From positions 56,440 to 120,439 of the forward strand of contig NZ_JXMU01000009.1 in the NCBI RefSeq assembly GCF_001293565.1: a stretch of DNA of 64,000 bases, given 5' to 3'. Shown in pieces: positions 1 to 7,594 of this stretch. A program made the translations under genes and the position numbers. Under the pieces are notes generated by a model that saw nothing but the letters and a program-made list of their open reading frames with translations, had not been told where the DNA came from and ran no database searches. The DNA is from Ahrensia marina. Its GTDB lineage: Bacteria > Pseudomonadota > Alphaproteobacteria > Rhizobiales > Rhizobiaceae. How positions within the stretch are numbered: position 1 is the stretch's first letter; every line of letters begins with the position of its first letter.

Positions 1-624
1 TGCAACCGCGCCAACGATTTGTGCGATGATAAAGCCGGGTGCATCGACAGGTCTGATGCCGGCAAATGTGTCAGAGAATGAACGTGCAACGGTCACTGCC
101 GGATTGGCAAAGCTTGTCGATGCTGTGAACCAGTACGCGGCGGTGATATAAAGGCCGACAGCGGCAGGAACAGCGTCTGCACGGTGTTTGAGGGTTGCCA
201 GAATGGTGAAGATCAATCCGAAACTGGCAACGATTTCAGCCCACCATTGCGCGCCGCCGCTGCGCACTTTGAGTGAGAATTGCATGAGCTGTTCATCAAA
301 CATCAAATGCGCCGCCCACACACCGATCAAACCGCCGATAATCTGAACGGCGATAAACAAAAGGCTTTCGCGCCGTGCGATTTCTTTGCGCAGCATGAAA
401 ACCAGCGTGACTGCCGGATTAAAATGAGCGCCGGAAATAGGGCCGAGCATGGTGATCAGGACATAAAGTATCGCGCCTGTCGGGATCGTATTGCCGAGCA
501 ACGCAATCGCAACATTACCATCTGCGAGACGCTCGGCCATAATGCCCGAGCCGACAACGGTCGCAAGCAAAAAGGCCGTGCCGATGAACTCGGCTACAGC
601 ACGTTGTGAAGTGGAATAGTTCAT
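1..624 (-). CDS. aqpS: Aquaporin of the ars operon (AqpS-like), 3' end outside window
   Basis: A membrane channel of the major intrinsic protein family. About 208 residues are visible and the gene continues past the left edge. Two NPA half-helix motifs are present: HFNPAVT at about residues 67-73 and FANPAVT at about 172-178, the second followed by V-A-R. The ATG at 624 overlaps the TGA of arsC by ATGA, so the two are translationally coupled. In Sinorhizobium meliloti the equivalent AqpS lets arsenite leave the cell down its gradient after ArsC reduces arsenate, replacing an ArsB pump. The neighbours here support that role; it is an inference, since the channel alone could also carry glycerol or water. 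Confidence 0.88.
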   Translation of the reverse strand, partial: MNYSTSQRAVAEFIGTAFLLATVVGSGIMAERLADGNVAIALLGNTIPTGAILYVLITMLGPISGAHFNPAVTLVFMLRKEIARRESLLFIAVQIIGGLIGVWAAHLMFDEQLMQFSLKVRSGGAQWWAEIVASFGLIFTILATLKHRADAVPAAVGLYITAAYWFTASTSFANPAVTVARSFSDTFAGIRPVDAPGFIIAQIVGAVA

Positions 625-1118
625 TTTGATTTGCCGATTTCATCCAAACGGTTTTGCAAAGATAGTCTATCCAAGCCAGAGATAGGCAATGCCGTGAAAA
701 TAGAGAGGCGTGCATTCATCATTCTGTAGGCCTCATCAAAGGCAAGCGCGATTTCCACATCTGTGCCTGTCGCCGCCGCCGGATCAGGAATGCCCCAATG
801 CGCGCTCATCGGTTGACCAGGCCATACCGGACATGCCTCATTTGCGGCATTGTCACAAACGGTGAAAACAAAATCCATTTTTGGGGAATCCGGTTGCACG
901 AATTCTTTCCAGTCTTTGGAGCGTGCAAAATCAGTGTTGTAGTTAAGGTTCTTAAGTAGCGATAACGCTTTGGGGTGCACTTCGCCTTTCGGTTGTGAAC
1001 CGGCAGAGAAGGCTTTGAAGCGTCCTTGGCCGACGCGGTTCATAATGGCTTCGGCCAAAATGGAACGTGCCGAATTTCCGGTGCATAGAAACAACACGTT
1101 ATAAACTTGATCGCTCAT
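621..1118 (-). CDS. arsC: Arsenate reductase, low-molecular-weight phosphatase type
   Basis: Reduces arsenate to arsenite in the cytoplasm. The 165-residue protein has the LMW protein tyrosine phosphatase fold: P-loop CTGNSARS at 12-19 (nucleophile Cys12, Arg18) and the general acid in the IPDP motif (Asp112). Cys88 and Cys96, in CDNAANEAC, are placed like the Cys82/Cys89 relay of the plasmid pI258 enzyme, so a thioredoxin-linked triple-cysteine mechanism is likely. It lies 11 bp after arsR and overlaps the aquaporin gene by 4 bp, forming one leftward operon. A plain tyrosine phosphatase is less likely because of the extra cysteines and the ArsR neighbour. Confidence 0.93.
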   Translation of the reverse strand: MSDQVYNVLFLCTGNSARSILAEAIMNRVGQGRFKAFSAGSQPKGEVHPKALSLLKNLNYNTDFARSKDWKEFVQPDSPKMDFVFTVCDNAANEACPVWPGQPMSAHWGIPDPAAATGTDVEIALAFDEAYRMMNARLSIFTALPISGLDRLSLQNRLDEIGKSK

Positions 1119-1129
1119 TGCTTATCTCC

Positions 1130-1462
1130 TCAGCAAGCGCATGCAATTTCATTGATGAGAGGCTGGCATTTTTCCGGTGAGCCGCCGCAGCAATCTTCCA
1201 TCAGAAACGCAAGAACGCCGCGCAGCCCTTCAAAGTCAGCATAATAACGAATGGAACGGCCTTCGCGCTCATTGCGCACCAGACCTGCATGTAAAAGAAC
1301 GCTTAGATTGGCCGACATCGTGTTCTGGCGCACTTCCATCATATCGCTAATGTCACCGGCAAGCATGCCGTCGGCACCGGACTTGATGAGAATGCGTAAT
1401 GCTTCCAGCCGTGTGGTCTGGCTTAAAGCGGCAAAAGCGCTGGTTGTCTGTTTAATATCCAT
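1130..1462 (-). CDS. arsR: ArsR/SmtB family arsenite-responsive repressor
   Basis: A 110-residue winged-helix repressor and first gene of the ars operon. The helix-turn-helix covers about residues 30-65, with the recognition helix near QNTMSANLSVL. The metal site is not in the DNA-binding helix (no ELCVCDL motif). Instead a C-terminal cluster has Cys91-Cys92 and Cys99, followed by Cys108 and Cys110. This resembles the Acidithiobacillus ArsR, which binds As(III) through Cys95, Cys96 and Cys102. It probably represses its own operon through the palindrome that overlaps its start codon and releases DNA when arsenite or antimonite binds. Confidence 0.92.
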   Translation of the reverse strand: MDIKQTTSAFAALSQTTRLEALRILIKSGADGMLAGDISDMMEVRQNTMSANLSVLLHAGLVRNEREGRSIRYYADFEGLRGVLAFLMEDCCGGSPEKCQPLINEIACAC

Positions 1463-1484
1463 ATATCATGAATAATTGATATAT
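1461..1484. promoter_or_regulatory. Probable ArsR operator
   Basis: A perfect inverted repeat, ATATATCA-N8-TGATATAT, covers the arsR start codon (1460-1462) and the leader just upstream. ArsR family operators are AT-rich dyads of this size and the repressor gene is adjacent, so autoregulation is the natural reading. Binding is inferred. Confidence 0.75.
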
Positions 1485-1515
1485 TATGATGATGCAAGGC
1501 AATTCTTGAGATTAT

Positions 1516-2001
1516 TTACGCCTTGTTGCGTTTCAGTTTTGTGACAGCCAGATCAAGCGCCTGTAAAAAGCGGGAGCGGTCCGCTTTGGAAAAGGGTGGC
1601 GGTCCACCAATATTCTGGCCGACTGCGCCCGCGCGCAGGTCCGCCATGATGGCCCGTGTTGCAACCTGAGAGCCGATTGAGTTTTCAGTAAAAGGCTTGC
1701 CGTTGGGTGCCAGAACGCTTGCGCCCGCTTTTATACAACGTTCCGCGAGCAAAATATCGGCTGTAATGACAATGGTTAAAGCCGATGCGCGTTCGGCAAT
1801 CCAGTCATCAGCCGCATCAAACTTGTCCGAAACAACAACTTGCCGGATAAAATCTTCGCGCGGCACCCGCATAAAGCTGTTGGATACGGTGATGACGCCA
1901 AAGCCGTAGCGTTCGGCCACTTTATAGGTCTCGTCTTTGACAGGGCAGGCATCGGCATCAATGAGGATGGTGGGATTTGTGATGCTATCGATATCAGTCA
2001 T
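1516..2001 (-). CDS. YaiI/YqxD family protein (UPF0178, DUF188)
   Basis: A 161-residue protein of the UPF0178 family, whose biochemical role is not established. The family signature [13 protein letters not shown] lies near residue 12, followed by the conserved SNSFMRVP and [15 protein letters not shown] blocks; [15 protein letters not shown] is near the C terminus. The fold is related to PIN/NYN-type nucleases. The frame is open further upstream, but the ATG at 2001 gives the normal family length and overlaps the 3' end of dinB by only 8 bp, so it is preferred. Likely co-transcribed with dinB. Confidence 0.85.
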   Translation of the reverse strand: MTDIDSITNPTILIDADACPVKDETYKVAERYGFGVITVSNSFMRVPREDFIRQVVVSDKFDAADDWIAERASALTIVITADILLAERCIKAGASVLAPNGKPFTENSIGSQVATRAIMADLRAGAVGQNIGGPPPFSKADRSRFLQALDLAVTKLKRNKA

Positions 2002-3301
2002 TTTCTTTTCTCTTTGGCTTTCCGCGGCTACCTGTGCCGAATGTATAGCCGGTTTCAACCGCTCGATCACCGAATTTACCGCGTAATTTGTCCATTGCGC
2101 GCTCCATTTCAGCGCGGCGGGTGCCGTCAATATCAATGAGGTCCAGCGGATCAGCACGCTGCGAGTCGGCAAAGTCCGAAACACCGACGCCAAGAAGCCG
2201 GTATTTCGTGCCGTTAATTTCTTTCTCCAGCATGGTCATGGCGGTGCGAAAAATCCGGTCGGCCAATTGTGTCGGGTCGCTAAGCTGCTTGTTGCGGGTA
2301 ATTGATTTGAACTCTTTATCTTTGAGTTTGAGAACAATGGTGCGTCCGGCAATATTTTTTTGTTTAAGGCGCGCGGATACTTTTTCAGACAGCGCCCGCA
2401 ACACGGGAACAAGCACATCAGCAGTTGCATGATCTTCGTTAAATGTTGTCTCGTGGCTCACGCTTTTGGCAGCGCCGCGCTGTTTTATGGTCCGATGATC
2501 GATGCCGCGTGACAGATTGAAAAGCCGCTGGCCCATCGTGCCGTAACGCTTCATCAGCGTACCTTCATCCATTTCCTGCAATTGGCCAATCAGTTTAATG
2601 CCGTCACTATGCAGCGTTCTTTCAAAGGATGGGCCGACACCCCAGATCATTTTGACCGGCTTGTCGGCCAGAAATGAAAGGGCTTCAGCCTTGCCGATGA
2701 CCGAAAACCCGCGTGGTTTTTCAAAGTCGGAGGCAATCTTGGCAAGATACTTACAATAGGAAAGGCCGACAGAGACGGAAATGCCAACTTCGTCTTCGAC
2801 GCGTTTTGCGAATTTCGCCAATGTGCGGGCAGGGGTATCCTTATGCAGCTTTTCGGTGCCGCTTAAATCAAGAAACGCCTCATCAATCGAGATCGGCTCA
2901 ACCGAAGGCGTCAGCTCTTCCATCATGGCGCGGACTTGGCGGCCAACACGGGCATATTTCTCGCCATCCGGTTTTATCACAACCGCATCGGGGCAAAGTT
3001 CCATCGCTTTGAAAGCGGGCATGGCAGAGCGCACGCCATATGTACGCGCGATATAACAGCATGTGGAGACAACACCGCGCTTTCCGCCGCCGACAATAAC
3101 AGGCTTGTCGCGAATGTCGGGATTATCGCGTTTTTCAACAGAGGCAAAAAATGCGTCGCAATCAATATGCGCAATGGACAGCTCATTAAGTTCGGGATGT
3201 TCTGCCTTTCGCGGGCTTCCGCATTTGATACAGCGCCGCGCAGAATTTGTGCGCGGTGTCATGCAGTCACGGCAAAATCCGAATGTGCCACTTTGCGCCA
3301 T
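1994..3301 (-). CDS. dinB: DNA polymerase IV, Y family
   Basis: An error-prone translesion polymerase of 435 residues, longer than the 351 of E. coli. The extra N terminus carries four cysteines (Cys10, Cys13, Cys24, Cys27) in a zinc-ribbon pattern, a form common in rhizobial DinB. The catalytic carboxylates are visible: Asp47 in [13 protein letters not shown] and Asp140-Glu141 in SIDEAFLD. The thumb has the helix-hairpin-helix stretch [12 protein letters not shown], and a little-finger domain follows. It lies 2 bp from the DUF3572 gene, so it probably shares that promoter. I saw no LexA box directly upstream. Confidence 0.95.
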   Translation of the reverse strand: MAQSGTFGFCRDCMTPRTNSARRCIKCGSPRKAEHPELNELSIAHIDCDAFFASVEKRDNPDIRDKPVIVGGGKRGVVSTCCYIARTYGVRSAMPAFKAMELCPDAVVIKPDGEKYARVGRQVRAMMEELTPSVEPISIDEAFLDLSGTEKLHKDTPARTLAKFAKRVEDEVGISVSVGLSYCKYLAKIASDFEKPRGFSVIGKAEALSFLADKPVKMIWGVGPSFERTLHSDGIKLIGQLQEMDEGTLMKRYGTMGQRLFNLSRGIDHRTIKQRGAAKSVSHETTFNEDHATADVLVPVLRALSEKVSARLKQKNIAGRTIVLKLKDKEFKSITRNKQLSDPTQLADRIFRTAMTMLEKEINGTKYRLLGVGVSDFADSQRADPLDLIDIDGTRRAEMERAMDKLRGKFGDRAVETGYTFGTGSRGKPKRKEND

Positions 3302-3303
3302 GG

Positions 3304-3615
3304 CTAACCTGTATAATCACCGGGGCCGGGGACAAATTGACCGCCAAAGCGTTGCCGTGCCCGTGCGACGATTTTTGGTTCCAGCCCGTTATCCTCGCAA
3401 AAGCGGTTCAGCGTAGGCTCATGCGCCAGCAAAAAATCCAATACGGCAGCCAGAAACCCAGGCTCGCTGGCGACATCACGTATCTGGTCAGGCTCAATAC
3501 CGGTTAGACCCAGAAAACGTGTCATCAATTCACCGTCCGAAGCAATCCATGACAATGCGCCAATGGCAATGGACTCATGGTCGGCATTCATAGCGCTGTT
3601 GGCAGAATCATTCAT
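3304..3615 (-). CDS. DUF3572 family protein
   Basis: A 103-residue alphaproteobacterial protein of unknown function, recognised by the stretch [21 protein letters not shown] and the ending [15 protein letters not shown]. It is acidic and helical, with no signal peptide or membrane segment. It sits 2 bp upstream of dinB on the same strand and diverges from divK, the usual arrangement in Rhizobiales. Whether it has a role in DNA repair or the cell cycle is unknown. Confidence 0.85.
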   Translation of the reverse strand: MNDSANSAMNADHESIAIGALSWIASDGELMTRFLGLTGIEPDQIRDVASEPGFLAAVLDFLLAHEPTLNRFCEDNGLEPKIVARARQRFGGQFVPGPGDYTG

Positions 3616-3735
3616 ATTATCGCTCGCACGTTTGTTTTATCTCAATAAATTAGCAATATAGATTTTATCAGGTGCCGCGAGGCACAATGTCGAAAACGGG
3701 GCTGATTCTCTATCGCAACCGTAAAGAGGTAAAGC

Positions 3736-4107
3736 ATGGCGAAACGTGTAATGATTGTCGAGGATAACGAGCTGAATATGAAGCTCTTTCGCGACATAAT
3801 CGAAGCAACCGGCTTCGAGACAATACGCACATATAGCGGGCTGGAAGCACTTGAGCTCGCACGCTCGAATAAACCCGACCTGATTCTCATGGATATCCAA
3901 CTGCCGGAGGTCTCCGGTCTGGAAGTTACCAAATGGTTGAAAGAGGATGATGATTTGCATCACATTCCGGTCATTGCGGTGACTGCATTTGCCATGAAAG
4001 GCGATGAGGAACGCATCCGTCAGGGCGGTTGTGAGGGCTATATTTCGAAACCGATCTCGGTTCCTAAATTTATAGAAACTATTAAGTCGTATCTTGGTGA
4101 GGCTTAA
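3736..4107 (+). CDS. divK: Single-domain response regulator DivK
   Basis: A stand-alone receiver protein of 123 residues. The phosphoacceptor is Asp53 ([13 protein letters not shown]), the acidic pocket is Glu9-Asp10, the conserved Thr is in AVTAFAM and the conserved Lys is Lys105 in YISKPIS. In Caulobacter and Brucella, DivK is phosphorylated by DivJ and dephosphorylated by PleC; it controls DivL/CckA and so CtrA activity. A Shine-Dalgarno-like AGAGG precedes the ATG. pleD follows 30 bp later on the same strand, the conserved alphaproteobacterial pair. Confidence 0.96.
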   Translation: MAKRVMIVEDNELNMKLFRDIIEATGFETIRTYSGLEALELARSNKPDLILMDIQLPEVSGLEVTKWLKEDDDLHHIPVIAVTAFAMKGDEERIRQGGCEGYISKPISVPKFIETIKSYLGEA

Positions 4108-4137
4108 AGAGCACAATCGTAGCCGGAGACGTATAAA

Positions 4138-5508
4138 ATGACCGCTCGTATACTTGTTGTCGATGATCTGAAGCCAAACGTAGATTTGCTGAAAACACGC
4201 TTGGAACAGGAATATTTCGAGGTTTTGACCGCTTTTGACGGCAAAACAGCGCTTGAAGTGCTGGAATCAGAACAAGTCGATTTGGTTCTTTTGGATATTA
4301 TGATGCCGGGAATCGACGGGTTCGAAGTGTGTACCCGCATCAAAAATCATCCGGCAACAAGTCACATTCCGGTGGTCATGGTGACGGCTTTGGACCAGAT
4401 TCAGGACCGTGTTCGCGGTCTGGAATGCGGTGCGGACGATTTTTTGACAAAACCGGTTAATGAATTGCAACTGATGGCAAGAGTGAAAAGTCTTGTGCGT
4501 CTCAAAATGCTGACCGATGAGCTTCGTTTGCGCGCTGTGACGACCCGCGATATTGCCATCGAAGAATTGTTGGCTAAGGGCGCAGACATAACCAAAGAAA
4601 AACCGAATGTGCTGCTGATTGACGAGCGTGTCTCTGTCTTTGAGCGCTTTTCGTCAGTATTGCGCAAAAACGCCAAACTTCATCATATTGCCAATCCGCA
4701 AGACGGTCTTTTCGCAGCTGCCGAAGGAAATTATGATTGTGTCATCCTGTCGGCTGATCTGGCCGGATTTGACCCGCTGCGTGTGTGCAGTCAGATACGC
4801 TCGCTGAACCGGACACGGTTCCTGCCGATTATCCTTGCCTGCGATGCGGAAAATGACGTGCTTGTTTCGCGCGCGCTGGAGCTGGGCGTCAATGATTATG
4901 TTATCCGCCCGATTGATGCCAATGAATTTATTGCGCGTCTGCGCACGCAGGTCCGCCGCAAGCATTATCATGACGGTCTGCGTTCCAATGTGGCAGAATC
5001 GATTGAACTGGCTGTGACTGATGGCCTGACAGGGCTACATAACCGCCGTTATCTCGATACACATCTGCAAACACTCGTTGAGCGTGCGCGCAATCGCGGG
5101 CGTGAACTGTCATTGCTAATTACCGATATTGATAAGTTCAAAAGCATCAATGACACATACGGTCATGCGACCGGCGATGATGTTTTGCGCGAATTTGCCA
5201 ACCGCCTGCGCCAGAATGTGCGAGGAATGGATCTGGCGTGCCGCTATGGCGGTGAGGAGTTTGTCATTGTTATGCCGGACACATCCGCGCAAATGGCCGC
5301 TGAAGTGGCCGAACGTCTGCGCGAGAGTGTGGAAGAGGCGGGATTTGCATCCGCAGACCAAGTGCTGTCGGTAACGACAAGTGTGGGTGTTGCAACGCTG
5401 AACCGTAACAGCGACGATAATATGAGCGACCTTTTAAAACAGGCTGATACAGCGCTTTATGAAGCCAAAGCAGGCGGTCGCAACAAGGTTGTCGCAAGAG
5501 CGGCTTAA
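4138..5508 (+). CDS. pleD: Diguanylate cyclase response regulator PleD
   Basis: Makes cyclic di-GMP and links the DivK phosphorelay to polar development. The 456-residue protein has a first receiver domain with phosphoacceptor Asp53 (LLDIMMPGID), a second degenerate receiver-like domain at about 155-275 and a C-terminal GGDEF domain. The active site reads YGGEEF at 370-375. An RGMD sequence at 362-365, just upstream, matches the RxxD inhibitory site for product feedback. The receiver-receiver-GGEEF layout and position behind divK make the assignment firm. Confidence 0.97.
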   Translation: MTARILVVDDLKPNVDLLKTRLEQEYFEVLTAFDGKTALEVLESEQVDLVLLDIMMPGIDGFEVCTRIKNHPATSHIPVVMVTALDQIQDRVRGLECGADDFLTKPVNELQLMARVKSLVRLKMLTDELRLRAVTTRDIAIEELLAKGADITKEKPNVLLIDERVSVFERFSSVLRKNAKLHHIANPQDGLFAAAEGNYDCVILSADLAGFDPLRVCSQIRSLNRTRFLPIILACDAENDVLVSRALELGVNDYVIRPIDANEFIARLRTQVRRKHYHDGLRSNVAESIELAVTDGLTGLHNRRYLDTHLQTLVERARNRGRELSLLITDIDKFKSINDTYGHATGDDVLREFANRLRQNVRGMDLACRYGGEEFVIVMPDTSAQMAAEVAERLRESVEEAGFASADQVLSVTTSVGVATLNRNSDDNMSDLLKQADTALYEAKAGGRNKVVARAA

Positions 5509-5513
5509 TTTAA

Positions 5514-5553
5514 AGAGCATTTCATACAGTTCTACCCTTGGCTGAAATGCTCT
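5514..5553. terminator. Palindrome between pleD and acetyltransferase gene
   Basis: A perfect 11-bp inverted repeat, AGAGCATTTCA with TGAAATGCTCT and an 18-bp loop, lies between convergent genes and reaches the stop codon of the leftward gene. There is no clear T run, so it may be a bidirectional attenuator or a dispersed rhizobial-type intergenic palindrome rather than a classical terminator. Confidence 0.55.
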
Positions 5554-6031
5554 AGGCCAAACGCTTTTCAAAGCGCCATACATTCAGAGTGAAGCTTCCT
5601 GATTCGACATAAACGGGAAGAGGAATTTCGCGTGTGAAAATCCAACCGGCCTTGCGGTAGAATGCGGCAGCGCGCTCGTTACCAATGGCGCAGGCCAGCC
5701 ATGCGGTCTTGGTGCCGTTCTCCAGCAATATTTCCTCTGCATCATCAATCAGGGCTTTGGCGGCACCTTTTCCGCGATAGGCGCGATCAACGAAGAGTTG
5801 GTCCAGCTCGTCGCCCTTTATCATATGAAAAGCGGCGACTTTCCCATCCGCCAGCATAACCCTGAAATTGGCCAGATTATCTTTTGCGCGTTTTTCGAGA
5901 CTTTCAGCCGTCCGTTTCTGTGTGAGTTCGGCAGGCACAATCGCAGCATGGGCATCGTTCCAGCCTTCATGCCAGATACGCACGATATCATTCAGGTGTT
6001 CTTCCTGGGCGTTTTGAAAAGAATAAGTCAT
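5552..6031 (-). CDS. GNAT family N-acetyltransferase
   Basis: A 159-residue acetyl-CoA-dependent acetyltransferase of unknown substrate. The acetyl-CoA loop is visible as LFVDRAYRGKGAAKALID, the Q/R-x-x-G-x-G/A element of motif A, and NERAAAFYRKAGW is the family's motif B. The ATG at 6031 is chosen because the frame upstream runs into the hairpin terminator of rpmG at 6056-6095. It is a single leftward gene, convergent with pleD. Confidence 0.85.
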   Translation of the reverse strand: MTYSFQNAQEEHLNDIVRIWHEGWNDAHAAIVPAELTQKRTAESLEKRAKDNLANFRVMLADGKVAAFHMIKGDELDQLFVDRAYRGKGAAKALIDDAEEILLENGTKTAWLACAIGNERAAAFYRKAGWIFTREIPLPVYVESGSFTLNVWRFEKRLA

Positions 6032-6055
6032 GAGAATCACCCTGAATTTGAAAAT

Positions 6056-6095
6056 AAAAAAGCCGCTGCAAATCATATGATTGCAGCGGCTTTTT
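6056..6095 (-). terminator. Rho-independent terminator after rpmG
   Basis: An 11-bp perfect stem, AGCCGCTGCAA with TTGCAGCGGCT around a 9-bp loop, is flanked by an A run on the left and a T run on the right. It can therefore end transcription in both directions. Its main client is rpmG, which stops at 6116 on the minus strand. Confidence 0.88.
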
Positions 6096-6115
6096 AAAAT
6101 GAAATGTAAAGAAGA

Positions 6116-6283
6116 TTACTTAATTTTAGCTTCTTTAAATTCAACGTGTTTGCGTACCACTGGGTCATACTTACGTTTGACCATTTTCTCGGTCATTGTG
6201 CGGCTGTTTTTCTTGGCTGTGTAGAAATAGCCAGTGCCTTCAGTGGAAAGCATTTTTACTTTGATTGTTGTGGCTTTTGCCAT
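6116..6283 (-). CDS. rpmG: 50S ribosomal protein L33
   Basis: A small basic protein of the large ribosomal subunit. The 55-residue length matches alphaproteobacterial L33, with [12 protein letters not shown] at the N terminus and [20 protein letters not shown] at the end. The zinc-binding cysteines of some L33 forms are absent, so this is the cysteine-free type. The ATG at 6283, preceded by AGGTG, gives the family length; an upstream extension would be abnormal. It is monocistronic, with a strong terminator behind it. Confidence 0.96.
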   Translation of the reverse strand: MAKATTIKVKMLSTEGTGYFYTAKKNSRTMTEKMVKRKYDPVVRKHVEFKEAKIK

Positions 6284-6413
6284 GATGAAGCACCTGATAT
6301 TTTCAATAAAAAAGACCGGCACACGTTTTCAGCGCGTTTCCGGATTTGAGGCGAACCTACTTATCCGCTGCGGAATGTCAAGCATTAAAGCAATCACGGT
6401 AGTTGAGTGGGCT

Positions 6414-6441
6414 AGAAAACCATCCAGTGAATGGTTTTCCT
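6414..6441 (-). terminator. Probable terminator of the topA-rnr-DUF983-Nudix block
   Basis: On the minus strand a 9-bp stem, GAAAACCAT with ATGGTTTTC around a 7-bp loop, lies about 50 bp after the Nudix stop codon and contains the T run TTTTC in its descending arm. It would end the long leftward transcript before rpmG. Confidence 0.6.
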
Positions 6442-6490
6442 ACGAAACGGGTAGCGGTTCTGCCTTTACTTTGTTCGAACACAGTGCATG

Positions 6491-7144
6491 TCAGGCATAT
6501 TCGGTAACCGGTTTGCCATAGCGAAAGCAAAAGGTCGGTGTTTTTGTCACCTTTGACAAAGCAGGATCGTTCTCAAGTCGTTCCAAAGATGATTTGAGAA
6601 CAAGTTCGGTAATGCGATGGATTCGGCCTTCCGGCATTTCGTCCATACCTATCCATGCAATGCCGGACAGCTCGTCATCGGTTGAACGTGTTGGCGAGAC
6701 TGTTTCAGAATCACATAAGGCGATAAAGAAACGAGTATCGTAGCGGCGAACCTGTCCGGGCGGTGTGATAGCACGCGCCAGATAACGCGCGTTCAGCGTA
6801 TCACTTTCAAGTGCGATTCCGGTTTCTTCCTGAGTTTCGCGTAAGGCGCAGGAAAGCAGGGCGCCCGCATGGGGTGTTTTGGCTGCTTGCGCATGGATAA
6901 GCGCTTCATCTTCGCTTGGAAGCGCGGCTCTTGACATATTGTCCGAGCGCTCGAAGCGGCCACCGGGAAAGACAAAGAACCCGGGCATAAACACATGTTT
7001 CATGGAGCGTCGCCCCATCAGAAAACGCGGGGAGTCGCCAGATGTGTCAACAAGCACAAGAGAGGCGGCAGGCTTCGGGCGTGTATTGGGATAGCGCTTT
7101 GGCGCCGGACCATTACCGAAGTCTGGTGCGGTATCGTTAGCCAT
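6491..7144 (-). CDS. Nudix hydrolase, NUDT19-like
   Basis: A 217-residue Nudix-fold pyrophosphohydrolase. The catalytic core of the Nudix box is RETQEETGI at 102-110, with the expected glycine upstream at 94. FFVFPGGRFE at about 56-65 is typical of the CoA-pyrophosphatase or NUDT19-like branch, which carries a long insertion between the PGG element and the box, as here. The substrate is not known; a CoA or other nucleoside-diphosphate derivative is a guess. The start overlaps the DUF983 gene by 8 bp, so the pair is translationally coupled. Confidence 0.88.
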   Translation of the reverse strand: MANDTAPDFGNGPAPKRYPNTRPKPAASLVLVDTSGDSPRFLMGRRSMKHVFMPGFFVFPGGRFERSDNMSRAALPSEDEALIHAQAAKTPHAGALLSCALRETQEETGIALESDTLNARYLARAITPPGQVRRYDTRFFIALCDSETVSPTRSTDDELSGIAWIGMDEMPEGRIHRITELVLKSSLERLENDPALSKVTKTPTFCFRYGKPVTEYA

Positions 7145-7586
7145 AATGTGTCGGGTCGATATTCTTGTCTAACGTGCCGTCTTCGCCGTCACCGCCAAAA
7201 CCGTGCATATGGTTGGCCCATTGAAGGCCGATGACAAAACCTTTCACAGGTTGAAGCACGGCAATAGTCATAAGGACAGCGATTACAGTCCATAAGACTA
7301 CTTCTGTCCAAGGGGAAAGATCGGTGATGCGGTCAAACATCAAATATGCGCCGACGACGATGTGGCCCACAATAAACAGGTTCAAATAGGCAGGCAGATC
7401 ATCGGCCCGGTGGTGAAAAATTTCCTCGCCGCAGTTTTCGCAAGCATCGACGGACTTGGCAAAACGGCTAAACAGCCTGCCTTGCCCGCAATTGGGACAT
7501 TTACAACGCATACCGTTCTTCATCGCCGGCCATAAAGCGCGCCTGTCCTGTGGAGGGTGATTGCCAAAAACCTGAACGTCGGTCAT
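7137..7586 (-). CDS. DUF983 family membrane protein
   Basis: A 149-residue protein of unknown function. Two CxxC pairs near the N terminus (Cys30/Cys33 in CPNC and Cys49/Cys52 in CENC) suggest a zinc ribbon facing the cytoplasm. Two hydrophobic segments follow at about 68-84 and 96-114. It lies 8 bp after rnr and overlaps the Nudix gene, an order common in Rhizobiales. No function is assigned. Confidence 0.88.
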   Translation of the reverse strand: MTDVQVFGNHPPQDRRALWPAMKNGMRCKCPNCGQGRLFSRFAKSVDACENCGEEIFHHRADDLPAYLNLFIVGHIVVGAYLMFDRITDLSPWTEVVLWTVIAVLMTIAVLQPVKGFVIGLQWANHMHGFGGDGEDGTLDKNIDPTHYG

Positions 7587-7594
7587 TCGCTTTC

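Noticed and set aside
2002..2193. Long N-terminal extension of the YaiI-family gene
   Set aside because: It lies wholly inside dinB and has no family similarity; the ATG at 2001 gives the normal length.
6032..6076. Upstream start for the acetyltransferase at 6076
   Set aside because: It would place the start inside the hairpin terminator of rpmG.
6234..6521. Plus-strand open frame across the rpmG promoter
   Set aside because: It is antisense to the rpmG start, the spacer and the Nudix end, and shows no protein-like pattern.
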